Assembly (NCBI GenBank): GCA_963603285.1
Contig: CAVCMG010000002.1
Span: 62,001 to 126,000, forward strand
Source of the DNA: UBA11957 sp963603285
GTDB taxonomy: Bacteria; Bacillota; Clostridia; Lachnospirales; Lachnospiraceae
Direction: 5' to 3'
Length of the DNA: 64,000 nt
Numbering within the stretch: the stretch's first letter is position 1; the number at the start of each line of letters is the position of its first letter. Positions 9,097-17,275 of this stretch are shown here, in pieces. The notes beneath the pieces were generated by a model. The model was given only the letters and a program-made list of their open reading frames with translations, had not been told where the DNA came from and ran no database searches. Position numbers and translations under genes: made by a program.

Positions 9097-9885
9097 TTAC
9101 AGCTTTTCATCCATGATCCGGAGACTGTGCACCAGCTCTTCACAGATCTCCAGTTCACTCTTATCATCGGTCTCAATAATAATATCCGCCGCTGCCTCAT
9201 ATTTCTCACGACGTTTTTCCATCAGCTCCGCAATAAAAGATACATTTTTATTATTCTCGATCAGCGGACGGTCATGATTGTCCTTGACTCGATCAAGGAT
9301 TGTTTCTGGTTTGGCAGTCAAAAGTACAACTCTGCCGTTTTTCTTCATTTCCACAACATTACACTCCCGCATCGGTGTACCGCCGCCACAGGAAATCACC
9401 ACATTGTTCCGGGACTGCATCTCCACAAGAAGCTTTGTCTCCAGCTCGCGGAAATATGCTTCCCCGTAGGTTTCAAAAATATCGGAAATGCTCATGCCCT
9501 GTCTTTCGGCAATGATCTGATCCATCTCCACGACATCCATGGCAAATACCGTTTTCAGGAAGTCAGAGATGGTAGACTTACCGGCTCCCATAAAGCCGAT
9601 CAGGACAATATTGTAATTGAACAGTTTTCTGGCCTGAATGCGCTTGCTGTTGGTACGGATGCAGTCAAATACATCGGCAATCTCTTCTTTATGCCGTCTG
9701 CCCTCCATTCTGCCTTCCAGCCATTCCTTCTGCTTTGCCTCCTGCTCCGGCTGCAAAATCTGCAGACCATTCGCCTCTTTATAGGCCATAATATCTTCTA
9801 CGATCCTGTTACGCATGATCAGTGCATCCAGAATAATCTCATCGCACTGCCCAAGACTCTCTCTCAGTATATCCAGCTGACTCAT
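9097..9885 (-). CDS. Chorismate mutase-shikimate kinase fusion
   Basis: Residues 1 to about 90 are an all-helical AroQ-type chorismate mutase domain (MRNRIVEDIMAYK at 24-36). Residues 92-262 are a shikimate kinase with Walker A GFMGAGKST at 97-105, Asp122, the FRELE arginine near 146 and GGG at 167-169. The first domain converts chorismate to prephenate; the second phosphorylates shikimate with ATP. This biosynthetic fusion joins two non-consecutive steps of aromatic amino acid synthesis and sits beside the hydroaromatic catabolic set, with which it shares shikimate as a metabolite. It has its own promoter at 9943-9971, so it appears to be a separate unit. Confidence 0.9.
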   Translation of the reverse strand: MSQLDILRESLGQCDEIILDALIMRNRIVEDIMAYKEANGLQILQPEQEAKQKEWLEGRMEGRRHKEEIADVFDCIRTNSKRIQARKLFNYNIVLIGFMGAGKSTISDFLKTVFAMDVVEMDQIIAERQGMSISDIFETYGEAYFRELETKLLVEMQSRNNVVISCGGGTPMRECNVVEMKKNGRVVLLTAKPETILDRVKDNHDRPLIENNKNVSFIAELMEKRREKYEAAADIIIETDDKSELEICEELVHSLRIMDEKL

Positions 9886-9942
9886 ACTCTTCTTCCCCTG
9901 TCTTTCTTGATCTTTTTGTTTTCATGCAAAACTATGTATTGT

Positions 9943-9971
9943 ATTATAACAACGCTTTTTTCAGATAACAA
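9943..9971 (-). promoter_or_regulatory. Sigma-A promoter of the chorismate mutase-shikimate kinase gene
   Basis: Read on the minus strand, TTGTTA and TATAAT are separated by 17 bases, about 58 bases upstream of the start codon. Confidence 0.65.
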
Positions 9972-10017
9972 CCCTTTAACGTATAAAACTCTCTATCTGT
10001 TTTCATACATTTTTCTG

Positions 10018-10266
10018 TTATTCCACAAACATTTCTGCCGCATCCAGATGCATCATATCCTCCGGCCGGATCTGCAGCTCCAGGCAGATCCTCAAAAACA
10101 GCTCCATGGATATGCCGGTATGCATATGAAACGCCTCGATGTTGCTGATATGTGTCCGGCTGATATTCAGGCGCTTGGCCAGCTCAGCCTGGGTCAGTCC
10201 CCGTTCCTTTCTTACCATAGCGATCTTTAAACCCAGTTCGCGGGAAAATTTTTCTATTTCATTCAT
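10018..10266 (-). CDS. XRE-family helix-turn-helix protein
   Basis: The small 82-residue protein is almost entirely one Cro/C1-type helix-turn-helix: GLTQAELAKRLNISRTHISN spans the two helices, followed by a short helical tail. The start MNEIEKF is preferred over an ATG 15 codons upstream because ACAGGAGTAAAGGAC lies before it. It stands alone between aroQ-aroK and hppA, on the same strand. There is no partner toxin, phage or restriction gene nearby to suggest a target, so it is a DNA-binding regulator of unknown regulon. Confidence 0.82.
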   Translation of the reverse strand: MNEIEKFSRELGLKIAMVRKERGLTQAELAKRLNISRTHISNIEAFHMHTGISMELFLRICLELQIRPEDMMHLDAAEMFVE

Positions 10267-10411
10267 GTCCTTTACTCCTGTCTCTGCGATATTTTCCCAA
10301 GTCTCCTGCAACAGTATAGCCTGTGATATACCCTTCTGACAACATACTTTTTAATTTTTAAACAAAAGAAACCTCCACTGGAGCTATCTTTTATATGGCA
10401 GGCAATACAAA

Positions 10412-10440
10412 ACGCCGCCGGACATATCATCCGACGGCAT
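10412..10440 (-). terminator. Terminator of hppA
   Basis: On the minus strand GCCGTCGG pairs with CCGGCGGC (one G-T pair) and is followed by GTTTTGTATT, about 60 bases after the hppA stop. Confidence 0.8.
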
Positions 10441-10497
10441 CTTTATGCTTCGTTTAATGGCAAAATCTGAGGTGGAATCAGATTTTCGTAAGCTTAA

Positions 10498-12597
10498 TCA
10501 GAATAAATGGAAGTTTACGATCAGTGCTGCAAATACGATAGATACCATGGAAAGCAGCTTGATCAGGATGTTGATGGACGGACCGGATGTATCCTTGAAC
10601 GGATCGCCTACAGTATCACCAACAACAGCAGCTTTGTGGCAGTCACTTCCCTTACCGCCAAAGTTGCCGGCCTCGATATGTTTCTTGGCGTTATCCCATG
10701 CACCACCGGAGTTGGACATGAAGATGGCCAGCAGGAAACCTGTTGCCGTAGAACCGGTCAGCATACCGATTACACCATTATAACCAAGGATCAGACCAAC
10801 AACGATCGGTGTTATGATAGCCAGTACAGACGGCAGGATCATCTCATGCAGGGAAGATGTTGTGCACTTCTCTACGCAGGTAGCATAATCCGGATCTGCC
10901 TTGTATTCCATGATACCGGCGATTTCTTTGAACTGACGACGTACCTCGATAACGATACTCTGTGCAGCACGGCCTACAGAGTTCATGGTCAGAGCTGCGA
11001 ATACGAACGGAAGGCAGGCACCTGCGAAGATACCAACCAGAACAGTCGGGTTCATAACCTCCAAATTCAGCTGGATGTCAGCACCGCCAACAGCCTGTAC
11101 CTGCTGTACATAGGAGGCGATCAGTGCCAGAGCTGTTAAAGCTGCAGAACCGATAGCGAAACCTTTACCTGTAGCGGCTGTGGTGTTACCCAGAGAATCC
11201 AGGGCATCTGTACGTTCTCTGACTTCCGGATCAAGACCAGCCATCTCGGCGATACCGCCGGCGTTATCTGCGATCGGACCGTAAGCATCTGTAGCCAGTG
11301 TGATACCCAGTGTGGACAGCATGCCTACAGCAGCCAGTGCAATACCGTAAAGACCCATGTTGGCATCTGTAAAACCACCGGTGAAACCGAAGGCACACAT
11401 GATACAGATACCGATGATGATGACCGGAGCCATCGTGGACAGCATACCAAGGCCGATACCACCGATAATGATCGTAGCTGCACCTGTCTGGGACTCAGCA
11501 GCCAGATTCTGTGTCGGTTTGTAAGTGTCGGATGTGTAGTACTCTGTAAAGTGACCGATCAGTACACCAGCCAGCAGACCGGATACGATCGCACCGTAAA
11601 TACCCATGTTACCGGAACCGAAGATGAAGTATACCATCGGGATAGCCAAGATAGCGATCAGGATGGCACTTGTGTTTGTACCACGGCTCAGTGCTTTTAA
11701 CAGATCTGTCTGTGCAGTGCTCTCTCCTGTCTTAACCAGGAATGTACACAGCATGGAGCAGATAATACCTACAGCTGCCAGAAGCAGCGGGAAAGCTACA
11801 GCAGACGGTGCAGAGATCGTTGTGGAACCTGCAAAAGCTGTGTAACCCAGTGCACATGCGGAAATGATAGATCCGACATAGGACTCGTAAAGGTCAGCAC
11901 CCATACCTGCAACATCACCTACGTTATCACCAACGTTATCTGCGATAACAGCCGGGTTACGCGGGTCATCCTCCGGGATACCTGCCTCTACCTTACCAAC
12001 AAGGTCAGCACCTACATCGGCAGCCTTTGTATAGATACCACCACCGACACGGGCAAACAGAGCCATGGCGGAAGCGCCCATACCAAAGGTCAGCATAGCG
12101 CTTGTTACAGCACCCTCATCCAGTCCGAAGACTACCTTCAGGATCAGGTACCATGCAGAAATGTAGAGAAGTCCGAGACCTACTACAGTAAAGCCCATAA
12201 CGGAACCTGCGGAGAAGGCGATGCGCAGACCTTTGTTTAAACCGGTCTGGCATGCATTTGCTGTTCTTGCGTTAGCTCTTGTGGCGATGGACATTCCCAC
12301 ATATCCGGACAGACCGGAGAAAAATCCACCTACGACGAACGCTACCGGTACAAACCAGGTAAGCATTCCGAACGCTGCCATGATGCCTAAAATGATGAAC
12401 ATGGCTGCAAAAAATACGACCAGTACCTTGTACTGACGTTTCAGGTAAGCCATGGCACCTTCACGAATGGAGGCTGACAGTTTTTTCATTTTGTCATTAC
12501 CTTCTTCGAATGCCAGGACTCCCTTAGCTTTGATGACGGCAAAAAGCAGGGCCAGTACAGCGCCGACAAGTGCCACCAATGCTAATGTGTTATCCAT
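10498..12597 (-). CDS. hppA: Membrane ion-translocating pyrophosphatase
   Basis: The 699-residue, roughly 16-helix protein hydrolyses pyrophosphate in the membrane and pumps H+ and/or Na+. The PPi-binding loop (DVGADLVGKVEAGIPEDD, then NVGDNVGDVAGMGADLYESY) and the second loop with Asp-rich motifs are intact. The segment LGNTTAATGKG carries Ala where potassium-independent enzymes have Lys, so this is a potassium-dependent form. Ion choice cannot be decided here. It is monocistronic, with a good promoter upstream and a terminator downstream. Such pumps recover energy from the PPi made in biosynthesis, useful to an energy-limited fermenter. Confidence 0.96.
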   Translation of the reverse strand: MDNTLALVALVGAVLALLFAVIKAKGVLAFEEGNDKMKKLSASIREGAMAYLKRQYKVLVVFFAAMFIILGIMAAFGMLTWFVPVAFVVGGFFSGLSGYVGMSIATRANARTANACQTGLNKGLRIAFSAGSVMGFTVVGLGLLYISAWYLILKVVFGLDEGAVTSAMLTFGMGASAMALFARVGGGIYTKAADVGADLVGKVEAGIPEDDPRNPAVIADNVGDNVGDVAGMGADLYESYVGSIISACALGYTAFAGSTTISAPSAVAFPLLLAAVGIICSMLCTFLVKTGESTAQTDLLKALSRGTNTSAILIAILAIPMVYFIFGSGNMGIYGAIVSGLLAGVLIGHFTEYYTSDTYKPTQNLAAESQTGAATIIIGGIGLGMLSTMAPVIIIGICIMCAFGFTGGFTDANMGLYGIALAAVGMLSTLGITLATDAYGPIADNAGGIAEMAGLDPEVRERTDALDSLGNTTAATGKGFAIGSAALTALALIASYVQQVQAVGGADIQLNLEVMNPTVLVGIFAGACLPFVFAALTMNSVGRAAQSIVIEVRRQFKEIAGIMEYKADPDYATCVEKCTTSSLHEMILPSVLAIITPIVVGLILGYNGVIGMLTGSTATGFLLAIFMSNSGGAWDNAKKHIEAGNFGGKGSDCHKAAVVGDTVGDPFKDTSGPSINILIKLLSMVSIVFAALIVNFHLF

Positions 12598-12629
12598 TGT
12601 AATGTCCTCCCTCTATTACATGATACCTT

Positions 12630-12658
12630 ATTATATTACCTCATTTTGAGTTTGACAA
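12630..12658 (-). promoter_or_regulatory. Sigma-A promoter of hppA; surrounding 369-base gap
   Basis: TTGTCA and TATAAT on the minus strand are spaced by 17 bases and lie about 35 bases from the hppA ATG. The rest of the gap (12598-12966) is AT-rich and should also contain the promoter of the divergent sigma-like gene. A GCTATAGTG segment about 40 bases before that gene is its best -10 candidate. I see no riboswitch or small gene in it. Confidence 0.75.
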
Positions 12659-12966
12659 TTCCTTGACGTTTAAAATATTGTATTTTTTTCAGTTCGTACT
12701 TGCATTTTTCAAGCACTAGTCGGAATTTTTCCTTATAAATATGCTGTGTATTATGTATCCATGAATTTTTCCCGATCTCCTCCGTCATTTTCAGTCATTT
12801 TCTTTGTTCACTATGTATAAATATGGGAGCAATTTTTAAGCATTTTGCTTGGTCATGTTTTTGTACAACTGTCCGGGGGCGGTCCGGGCATTATCATACG
12901 GAGCTTTTCTTTTTTCTTTTGGCATGCTATAGTGTAGCTGTATGTTTTTATTTTCAGGAGGTCTAT

Positions 12967-13731
12967 ATGAACGAACAGGAGCTTTTTATCAAAAAACTGT
13001 CCGGTATTGATACATTTGCAGCCGAAAAGGATGGCGTGCTGACGGAAGCGGAGATTCAGCAGTATTTTGACGGCATCACTCTCTCACCGGAGCAGTGGGA
13101 AATGGTGTATGGGTATCTGCAGGCTAAGCATATCCATATTGCAGGGCGGAAAACGAATCCGCAGATTGTACTGCAGCCGGAGGATCTGAACGTTGCTTCG
13201 GACGAGCCGGTGCTGGAGGAGGACGAGGTTTTTCAGATGTATCTGGATGATCTGAAAAGTATTGCTCCGGCAGCGGACGGGGAGGAACGGCATCTATTTA
13301 ATCTTGTGCAGCAGGGGAATTCGGATGCAGTCAAGAGACTGAGTGAGCTGTATCTGTATACGGTGATGGCAATCGCTAAGGAATATGCGAAGGGGTCTCT
13401 GCCGATCGGGGATCTGATACAGGAGGGGAATCTGGGACTGTTGACGGGGATTTCCATGCTGGCGGAGAGACCGTCGGGAACTTCTGAAGGTGATTATCTG
13501 GTGGGATCAATCAGAGAGGCTATTGAATTGTATGTGCTGGAGCAGGGGGATCAGTCACAGATTGGGAAGAAGGCGGCTGAGAAGGCGGATAAGATGTTAG
13601 AGGCGATCAAGAAGCTGGAGGATGAGCTGGAGCATAAGGTGTCGAAGGAGGAATTGTCGGCGTTTATGGAGATTCCGGTGGAGGAGATTGATGAGGTGAT
13701 ACGGCTGTCGGGAAAGGATTTAGGGTTGTAG
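12967..13731 (+). CDS. Sigma-70-like protein lacking region 4
   Basis: The 254-residue protein has an acidic N-terminal part (1-85), a segment resembling sigma regions 1.2-2 (YLDDLKSIAPAADGEERHLF; DLIQEGNLGLLTGI at 149-162) and a C-terminal segment resembling region 3 (LEDELEHKVSKEELSAFM). It ends before any region 4, so it lacks the -35-binding helix-turn-helix. The usual FSTYATWWIRQAI part of region 2 is replaced by a divergent GDYLVGSIREAIELYV. CAGGAGGTCTAT fixes the start; the open frame ahead of it is not used. It may be a sigma-derived regulator or a core-RNA-polymerase-binding protein. Function unknown. Confidence 0.7.
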   Translation: MNEQELFIKKLSGIDTFAAEKDGVLTEAEIQQYFDGITLSPEQWEMVYGYLQAKHIHIAGRKTNPQIVLQPEDLNVASDEPVLEEDEVFQMYLDDLKSIAPAADGEERHLFNLVQQGNSDAVKRLSELYLYTVMAIAKEYAKGSLPIGDLIQEGNLGLLTGISMLAERPSGTSEGDYLVGSIREAIELYVLEQGDQSQIGKKAAEKADKMLEAIKKLEDELEHKVSKEELSAFMEIPVEEIDEVIRLSGKDLGL

Positions 13732-13753
13732 GTTTTTTGAAGGACAGACGCTC

Positions 13754-13964
13754 GGAAACAGGGGCCGGGGCGTTCAGGGTGTATATGCTTACTGCAAACA
13801 CGTGCAACGCTGTCAGGAGCTAATCGTTAACTCCGACTACCGCGCTCGCTAAAGCGGGCTCGCGCGCAAGTCTACGTAAACGATGGATCTCCTGCCAGCT
13901 AAAACCGCACGTTGAATCGTTTGCAGTAAGCATATACACCCTGAACGCCCCGGCCCCTGTTTCC
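13754..13964. repeat. Long inverted repeat A (46-base perfect arms)
   Basis: The arms 13754-13799 and 13919-13964 are exact complements over 46 bases. Pairing continues inward as an interrupted stem (CGTGC/GCACG, CAGGAG/CTCCTG, ATCGTT/AACGAT, GACT/AGTC) to a GC-rich hairpin around GCTCGCTAAAGCGGGC. No open frame fits it. It fills the gap between the convergent sigma-like and SpoIID-like genes and could end both transcripts, but it is far larger than a normal terminator and has no T-run. Confidence 0.92.
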
Positions 13965-14010
13965 TCGCTGGTTATGTTTTACTTTTTCATATTATTATTC
14001 TATTTATCTT

Positions 14011-15297
14011 TTATGAGAGTTCGGCGATCTGGGTGACGCCGACGTAGATGTCCTGGATTCGGTACCAGGTGGCGTAGTCGGTGACTCCGGTGGCGGGGAG
14101 ACCGAAGATGCGCTGGAAGGTGCGGACGGCGTTTTGGGTGGCTTCGCCGTAGATGCCGTCAACGGCTAATGTGGGGACGGCGGGGTAGCCAGTGGCTATG
14201 GCGTTTATCTGTTCCTGGAGCTGGCGGACTTTGAGGCCGCTGGCGCCGATGGTGAGGTCGTAGCCGGGCCAGGAGGCGGGGATGCCTTCGATGGTTTCGG
14301 CGGTGTTGATGTAGAGGTTGCTGCCGTAGTAGTATCTCAGGATCTGGATGGTGGTGTAGCCCTGGTCGGCGAGGGATTTGCTGCCCCACTGGCTCATCCA
14401 GTTGGGACAGGTGACGCGTTCGCCATCGCAGTACTGGGTGAGGATGGGCTGTTTGACATTGGGGCGGGACAGGTAGCTGCCAAATTGTTCGTCGACGAGG
14501 CGGCTGACGTTTTCGAAGTAGTTGCGGCCGTTGATCCATTTGTGGTCATAGGCGGTGGATGAGGTTATGGTGAAGTCGTAGCCGCGGTTTCTGTACCATT
14601 CGGTGTAGACACGGTTCAGGGTGAAGGACATGATGGCGAGGATGTTGGCACGGATGGCGGCTTCGGGCCAGGTGGAGTAGATTTCGCTGCAGGCTACGTT
14701 TTTGATGTAGTCACGGTAGGTGACATAGTAGTTGGCGGCGGTGCTGTCGGAGGGGGCGCCGTCGTGGACTATGACGTATTCGGGTACGACAACGCGGCTT
14801 AATACGATCTCGCCGGTCTCGTTGACGGGCTTGATCTCTTCTTCGGGGATTTTGGCGGGATAATCGCCGTAGAGTGTATGTGCACCGATGACGAAGCGGG
14901 CAAAGTCTTCACCCTCAGTAATCGGCACCATGGCGATGGGCTGGATGGAGGTTGTGTTCTGGAAAAGCTCACTGCCGCTGACGTCTATAGATTCGTAGCC
15001 GGAAGCTGTAACACGAATGGTATATTCTGCATAGGGCTGCTGCTCCTGATCCGGCGACAGACTGTAGCTTTCGGGGGGTGTTTCGAGTTCGATCGGTGCT
15101 GTCTGGCCGGATTCATCGGTGGTCAGCTCAGCCACGGTACTATCCGGTTCTCCGGTGAAGGATATCGTGACGCTCGCTCCCCGTATCGGACGGTTGTCGA
15201 TCCGCGACGTCACCTGCACATACAGCTGTCCCTCATTCTCGTCCTCTGTCTGCATAGCTCTCCAGAAGCTGTTGTCTCTATATCTTTCCTTATTCAT
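14011..15297 (-). CDS. SpoIID/LytB-like protein with C-terminal peptidoglycan-binding domain
   Basis: The 428-residue protein has three parts. Residues 23-125 resemble a carboxypeptidase-regulatory beta-sandwich (GQLYVQVTSRIDNRPIRGAS). Residues about 160-335 resemble the SpoIID/stage II sporulation family (DYIKNVACSEIYSTWPEAAI; MSQWGSKSLADQGYTTIQIL). Residues 350-420 are a PG_binding_1 repeat (LKVRQLQEQINAI; VDGIYGEATQNAVRTFQRIF). No signal peptide or membrane helix is seen, which fits a spore or forespore protein, or non-classical export. Codon choice in the 3' half is notably GC-rich and unlike the neighbours. The start follows GGAGATATAA. Confidence 0.82.
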   Translation of the reverse strand: MNKERYRDNSFWRAMQTEDENEGQLYVQVTSRIDNRPIRGASVTISFTGEPDSTVAELTTDESGQTAPIELETPPESYSLSPDQEQQPYAEYTIRVTASGYESIDVSGSELFQNTTSIQPIAMVPITEGEDFARFVIGAHTLYGDYPAKIPEEEIKPVNETGEIVLSRVVVPEYVIVHDGAPSDSTAANYYVTYRDYIKNVACSEIYSTWPEAAIRANILAIMSFTLNRVYTEWYRNRGYDFTITSSTAYDHKWINGRNYFENVSRLVDEQFGSYLSRPNVKQPILTQYCDGERVTCPNWMSQWGSKSLADQGYTTIQILRYYYGSNLYINTAETIEGIPASWPGYDLTIGASGLKVRQLQEQINAIATGYPAVPTLAVDGIYGEATQNAVRTFQRIFGLPATGVTDYATWYRIQDIYVGVTQIAELS

Positions 15298-15375
15298 TTA
15301 TATCTCCACACAGGACACAGTTTTCTTCTTAATTATAGTATACATAGGACAGCTTATATGCCTTTGTAAAAACAG

Positions 15376-15404
15376 AAAAAGAGAGCACATACATGCTCTC
15401 TCTC
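15376..15404 (-). terminator. Terminator of the TetR/ABC exporter operon
   Basis: On the minus strand AGAGAGCA pairs with TGCTCTCT across a 6-base loop and is followed by TTTTC. Confidence 0.85.
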
Positions 15405-15409
15405 CGTTT

Positions 15410-15487
15410 AAAATTCTCCACTTATATGGCAGGAGCTCTCCCGAGTTGAAAATCTTCCACTTATATGGCAGGAACTCTCCGAACTAT
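15410..15487 (-). repeat. Two tandem 39-base repeats in the 3' UTR of the ABC operon
   Basis: Units 15410-15448 and 15449-15487 match at most positions. Each contains CCTGCCATATAAG when read on the minus strand. The first 12 bases of that motif also occur at 10391-10402, next to the hppA terminator. No protein-coding role is supported. Confidence 0.8.
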
Positions 15488-15538
15488 AAATCTAGTTATA
15501 GAATACATACTTTTCATAAAAATGTCAATATGTTTTTT

Positions 15539-17272
15539 CTACATCTGCCATCCAGCCGCCTGCATCTGCGTCTCCATCATATGCTGATAGATCCCCTTCT
15601 GCTTCTCCAATTCAGCCGGTGCACCCTGCTCGGCCACAATGCCGTCTTTTAACACAACGATTTTGTCTGCTTCCGCTACTGTACGCATCCTGTGCGCAAT
15701 GATCAACACCGTCTTATCCTTGATCAGTCTCGACAGCGACTCCTGGATCAGCGTCTCATTATCCACATCCAGCGAAGCCGTAGCCTCATCCAGCAAAATA
15801 ATCGGCGCATCCTTCAAGAAAGCACGCGCAATCGAGATTCTCTGTCTCTCACCACCGGACAGCTCTGAACCATTCTCACCGATCATCGTATGCCAGCCAT
15901 CCGGCAGCTTCTCAGCAAATTCATCACAATGCGCCAGTTTAGCCGCCGCAATGACCTCTTCATCCGTCGCATCCTGCTTACCGATCCGGATATTTTCCAT
16001 AATCGTATTATTAAACAGCGTCACATCCTGGAATACAATCGCATACAGTGACATCAACGTCTCCGGATCAATCCTGGAAATATCCATACCGCCCACAGTG
16101 ATCCTGCCCTTCTGGATATCCCAGAACCGGGAAGCCAGTCTTGACACCGTAGTCTTGCCACCGCCGGACGGTCCGATCAGCGCCGTAACCTCGCCCTGCT
16201 TCGCTGTAAATGTAACATCCTTTAAGACATCCTCTCTGTCATTGTAGGCAAATCCCACATGAGAAAATTCCACATCACAGCCAGTATTGGACAGTTCTTC
16301 CTTTCCCGTCTGTGTCTCATGGGACAAAATCTCATCCATACGCTTACACTGTACATCCGCGGAAATGATCGCCGCCAGATTCTGTAAAGAAATCTGCATC
16401 GGATCATACAGCCGGGATACAAGAAGCAGAAACATAAAGAAGGTCAGTACATCCAGCTTTCCCTGTGCCAGCAAAACACTGCCGGTCAGCGCTGTTGTGG
16501 CGATACCGAATTTCAGCACCATCTGGGCACTGGATACGAATACCGCTGCGGTAAGCTCCGTTACGATCGCATGCTTTTCCACATCCCGGATCTTTTTGTC
16601 CAGCCCTTTCATATATTCTTCCTGTGCATTGTTGGCCCGCAGGTCACGAACCGTCTCCAGACACTCCTGCATACCGTCCGCACACGCCATTTTCAGCTCC
16701 ATCTGACGGCCAACCGCCTTTCTCTGGACATTACCGGAGAAAAATACGATCAAGAAAGCGATCGGCAATACCCAGAGTGCCGCCAGCGCCATTCTCCAGT
16801 CAAAGAAAAACAGGCTGATCGCTACCAGTGCCGTAGAAATGCAGGCACCCACAAGCTCCGGAATCCAGTGGGAAGACGCTGTTTCCAGCGTCGCACAGTC
16901 CGCCATGATCGTACTTGTCAGATCGGCAAGATCCTTTTTCCCAAAGAAGGACAGCGGGATCTTTCTCAGCTTTTCTGCCAGAGAAATCCGGCGCACGCCA
17001 CTCTCCACATAGGTGGACAAAAACGTGGCATTATACTGGATATATGTCGTCACACCGATCAGCAGCAGGCAGATCAGACAACCGACGCCAAACAGCACGC
17101 CCTTGCCCTCCAGCGTATGCTCCATATAGCTTTTCACCAGCAGATACAGCATACCTACCGGAAACATCAGAACGATATCCGATACAGTGACAGATACGAA
17201 TGCTTTTAACATATCCTTTGCGCCCTGCTCGGACAGCGCATATTTATGCTGTAATTTTTCTTTTAACGTCAT
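15539..17272 (-). CDS. ABC exporter half, permease-ATPase fusion (second gene)
   Basis: The 577-residue protein has six membrane helices (1 to about 310) fused to a nucleotide-binding domain. Walker A is GPSGGGKTT, the signature is LSGGERQRISIARAF and Walker B is IILLDEATASLD with catalytic Glu. The gene begins 3 bases after the stop of its partner at 17276-19033, so the two form an obligate tandem, most likely a heterodimeric exporter. Substrate is unknown; the upstream TetR gene suggests drug, peptide or lipid export with local repression. Confidence 0.93.
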   Translation of the reverse strand: MTLKEKLQHKYALSEQGAKDMLKAFVSVTVSDIVLMFPVGMLYLLVKSYMEHTLEGKGVLFGVGCLICLLLIGVTTYIQYNATFLSTYVESGVRRISLAEKLRKIPLSFFGKKDLADLTSTIMADCATLETASSHWIPELVGACISTALVAISLFFFDWRMALAALWVLPIAFLIVFFSGNVQRKAVGRQMELKMACADGMQECLETVRDLRANNAQEEYMKGLDKKIRDVEKHAIVTELTAAVFVSSAQMVLKFGIATTALTGSVLLAQGKLDVLTFFMFLLLVSRLYDPMQISLQNLAAIISADVQCKRMDEILSHETQTGKEELSNTGCDVEFSHVGFAYNDREDVLKDVTFTAKQGEVTALIGPSGGGKTTVSRLASRFWDIQKGRITVGGMDISRIDPETLMSLYAIVFQDVTLFNNTIMENIRIGKQDATDEEVIAAAKLAHCDEFAEKLPDGWHTMIGENGSELSGGERQRISIARAFLKDAPIILLDEATASLDVDNETLIQESLSRLIKDKTVLIIAHRMRTVAEADKIVVLKDGIVAEQGAPAELEKQKGIYQHMMETQMQAAGWQM

Positions 17273-17275
17273 GAT

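Noticed and set aside
9127..10230. 367-codon open frame on the plus strand
   Set aside because: Antisense to the chorismate mutase-shikimate kinase fusion and XRE gene; no motif or ribosome site.
13754..13964. Element A as another copy of the B/C family
   Set aside because: Only short scattered matches such as CTCGCT-AAG are shared, in the opposite orientation; not convincing.
15410..15487. Possible CRISPR-like array
   Set aside because: Only two adjacent units with no spacers and no cas genes.
15119..15652. Open frame containing a repeated HLYGR peptide
   Set aside because: The peptide repeat only mirrors the 39-base DNA repeat in a 3' untranslated region and the frame overlaps two real genes.
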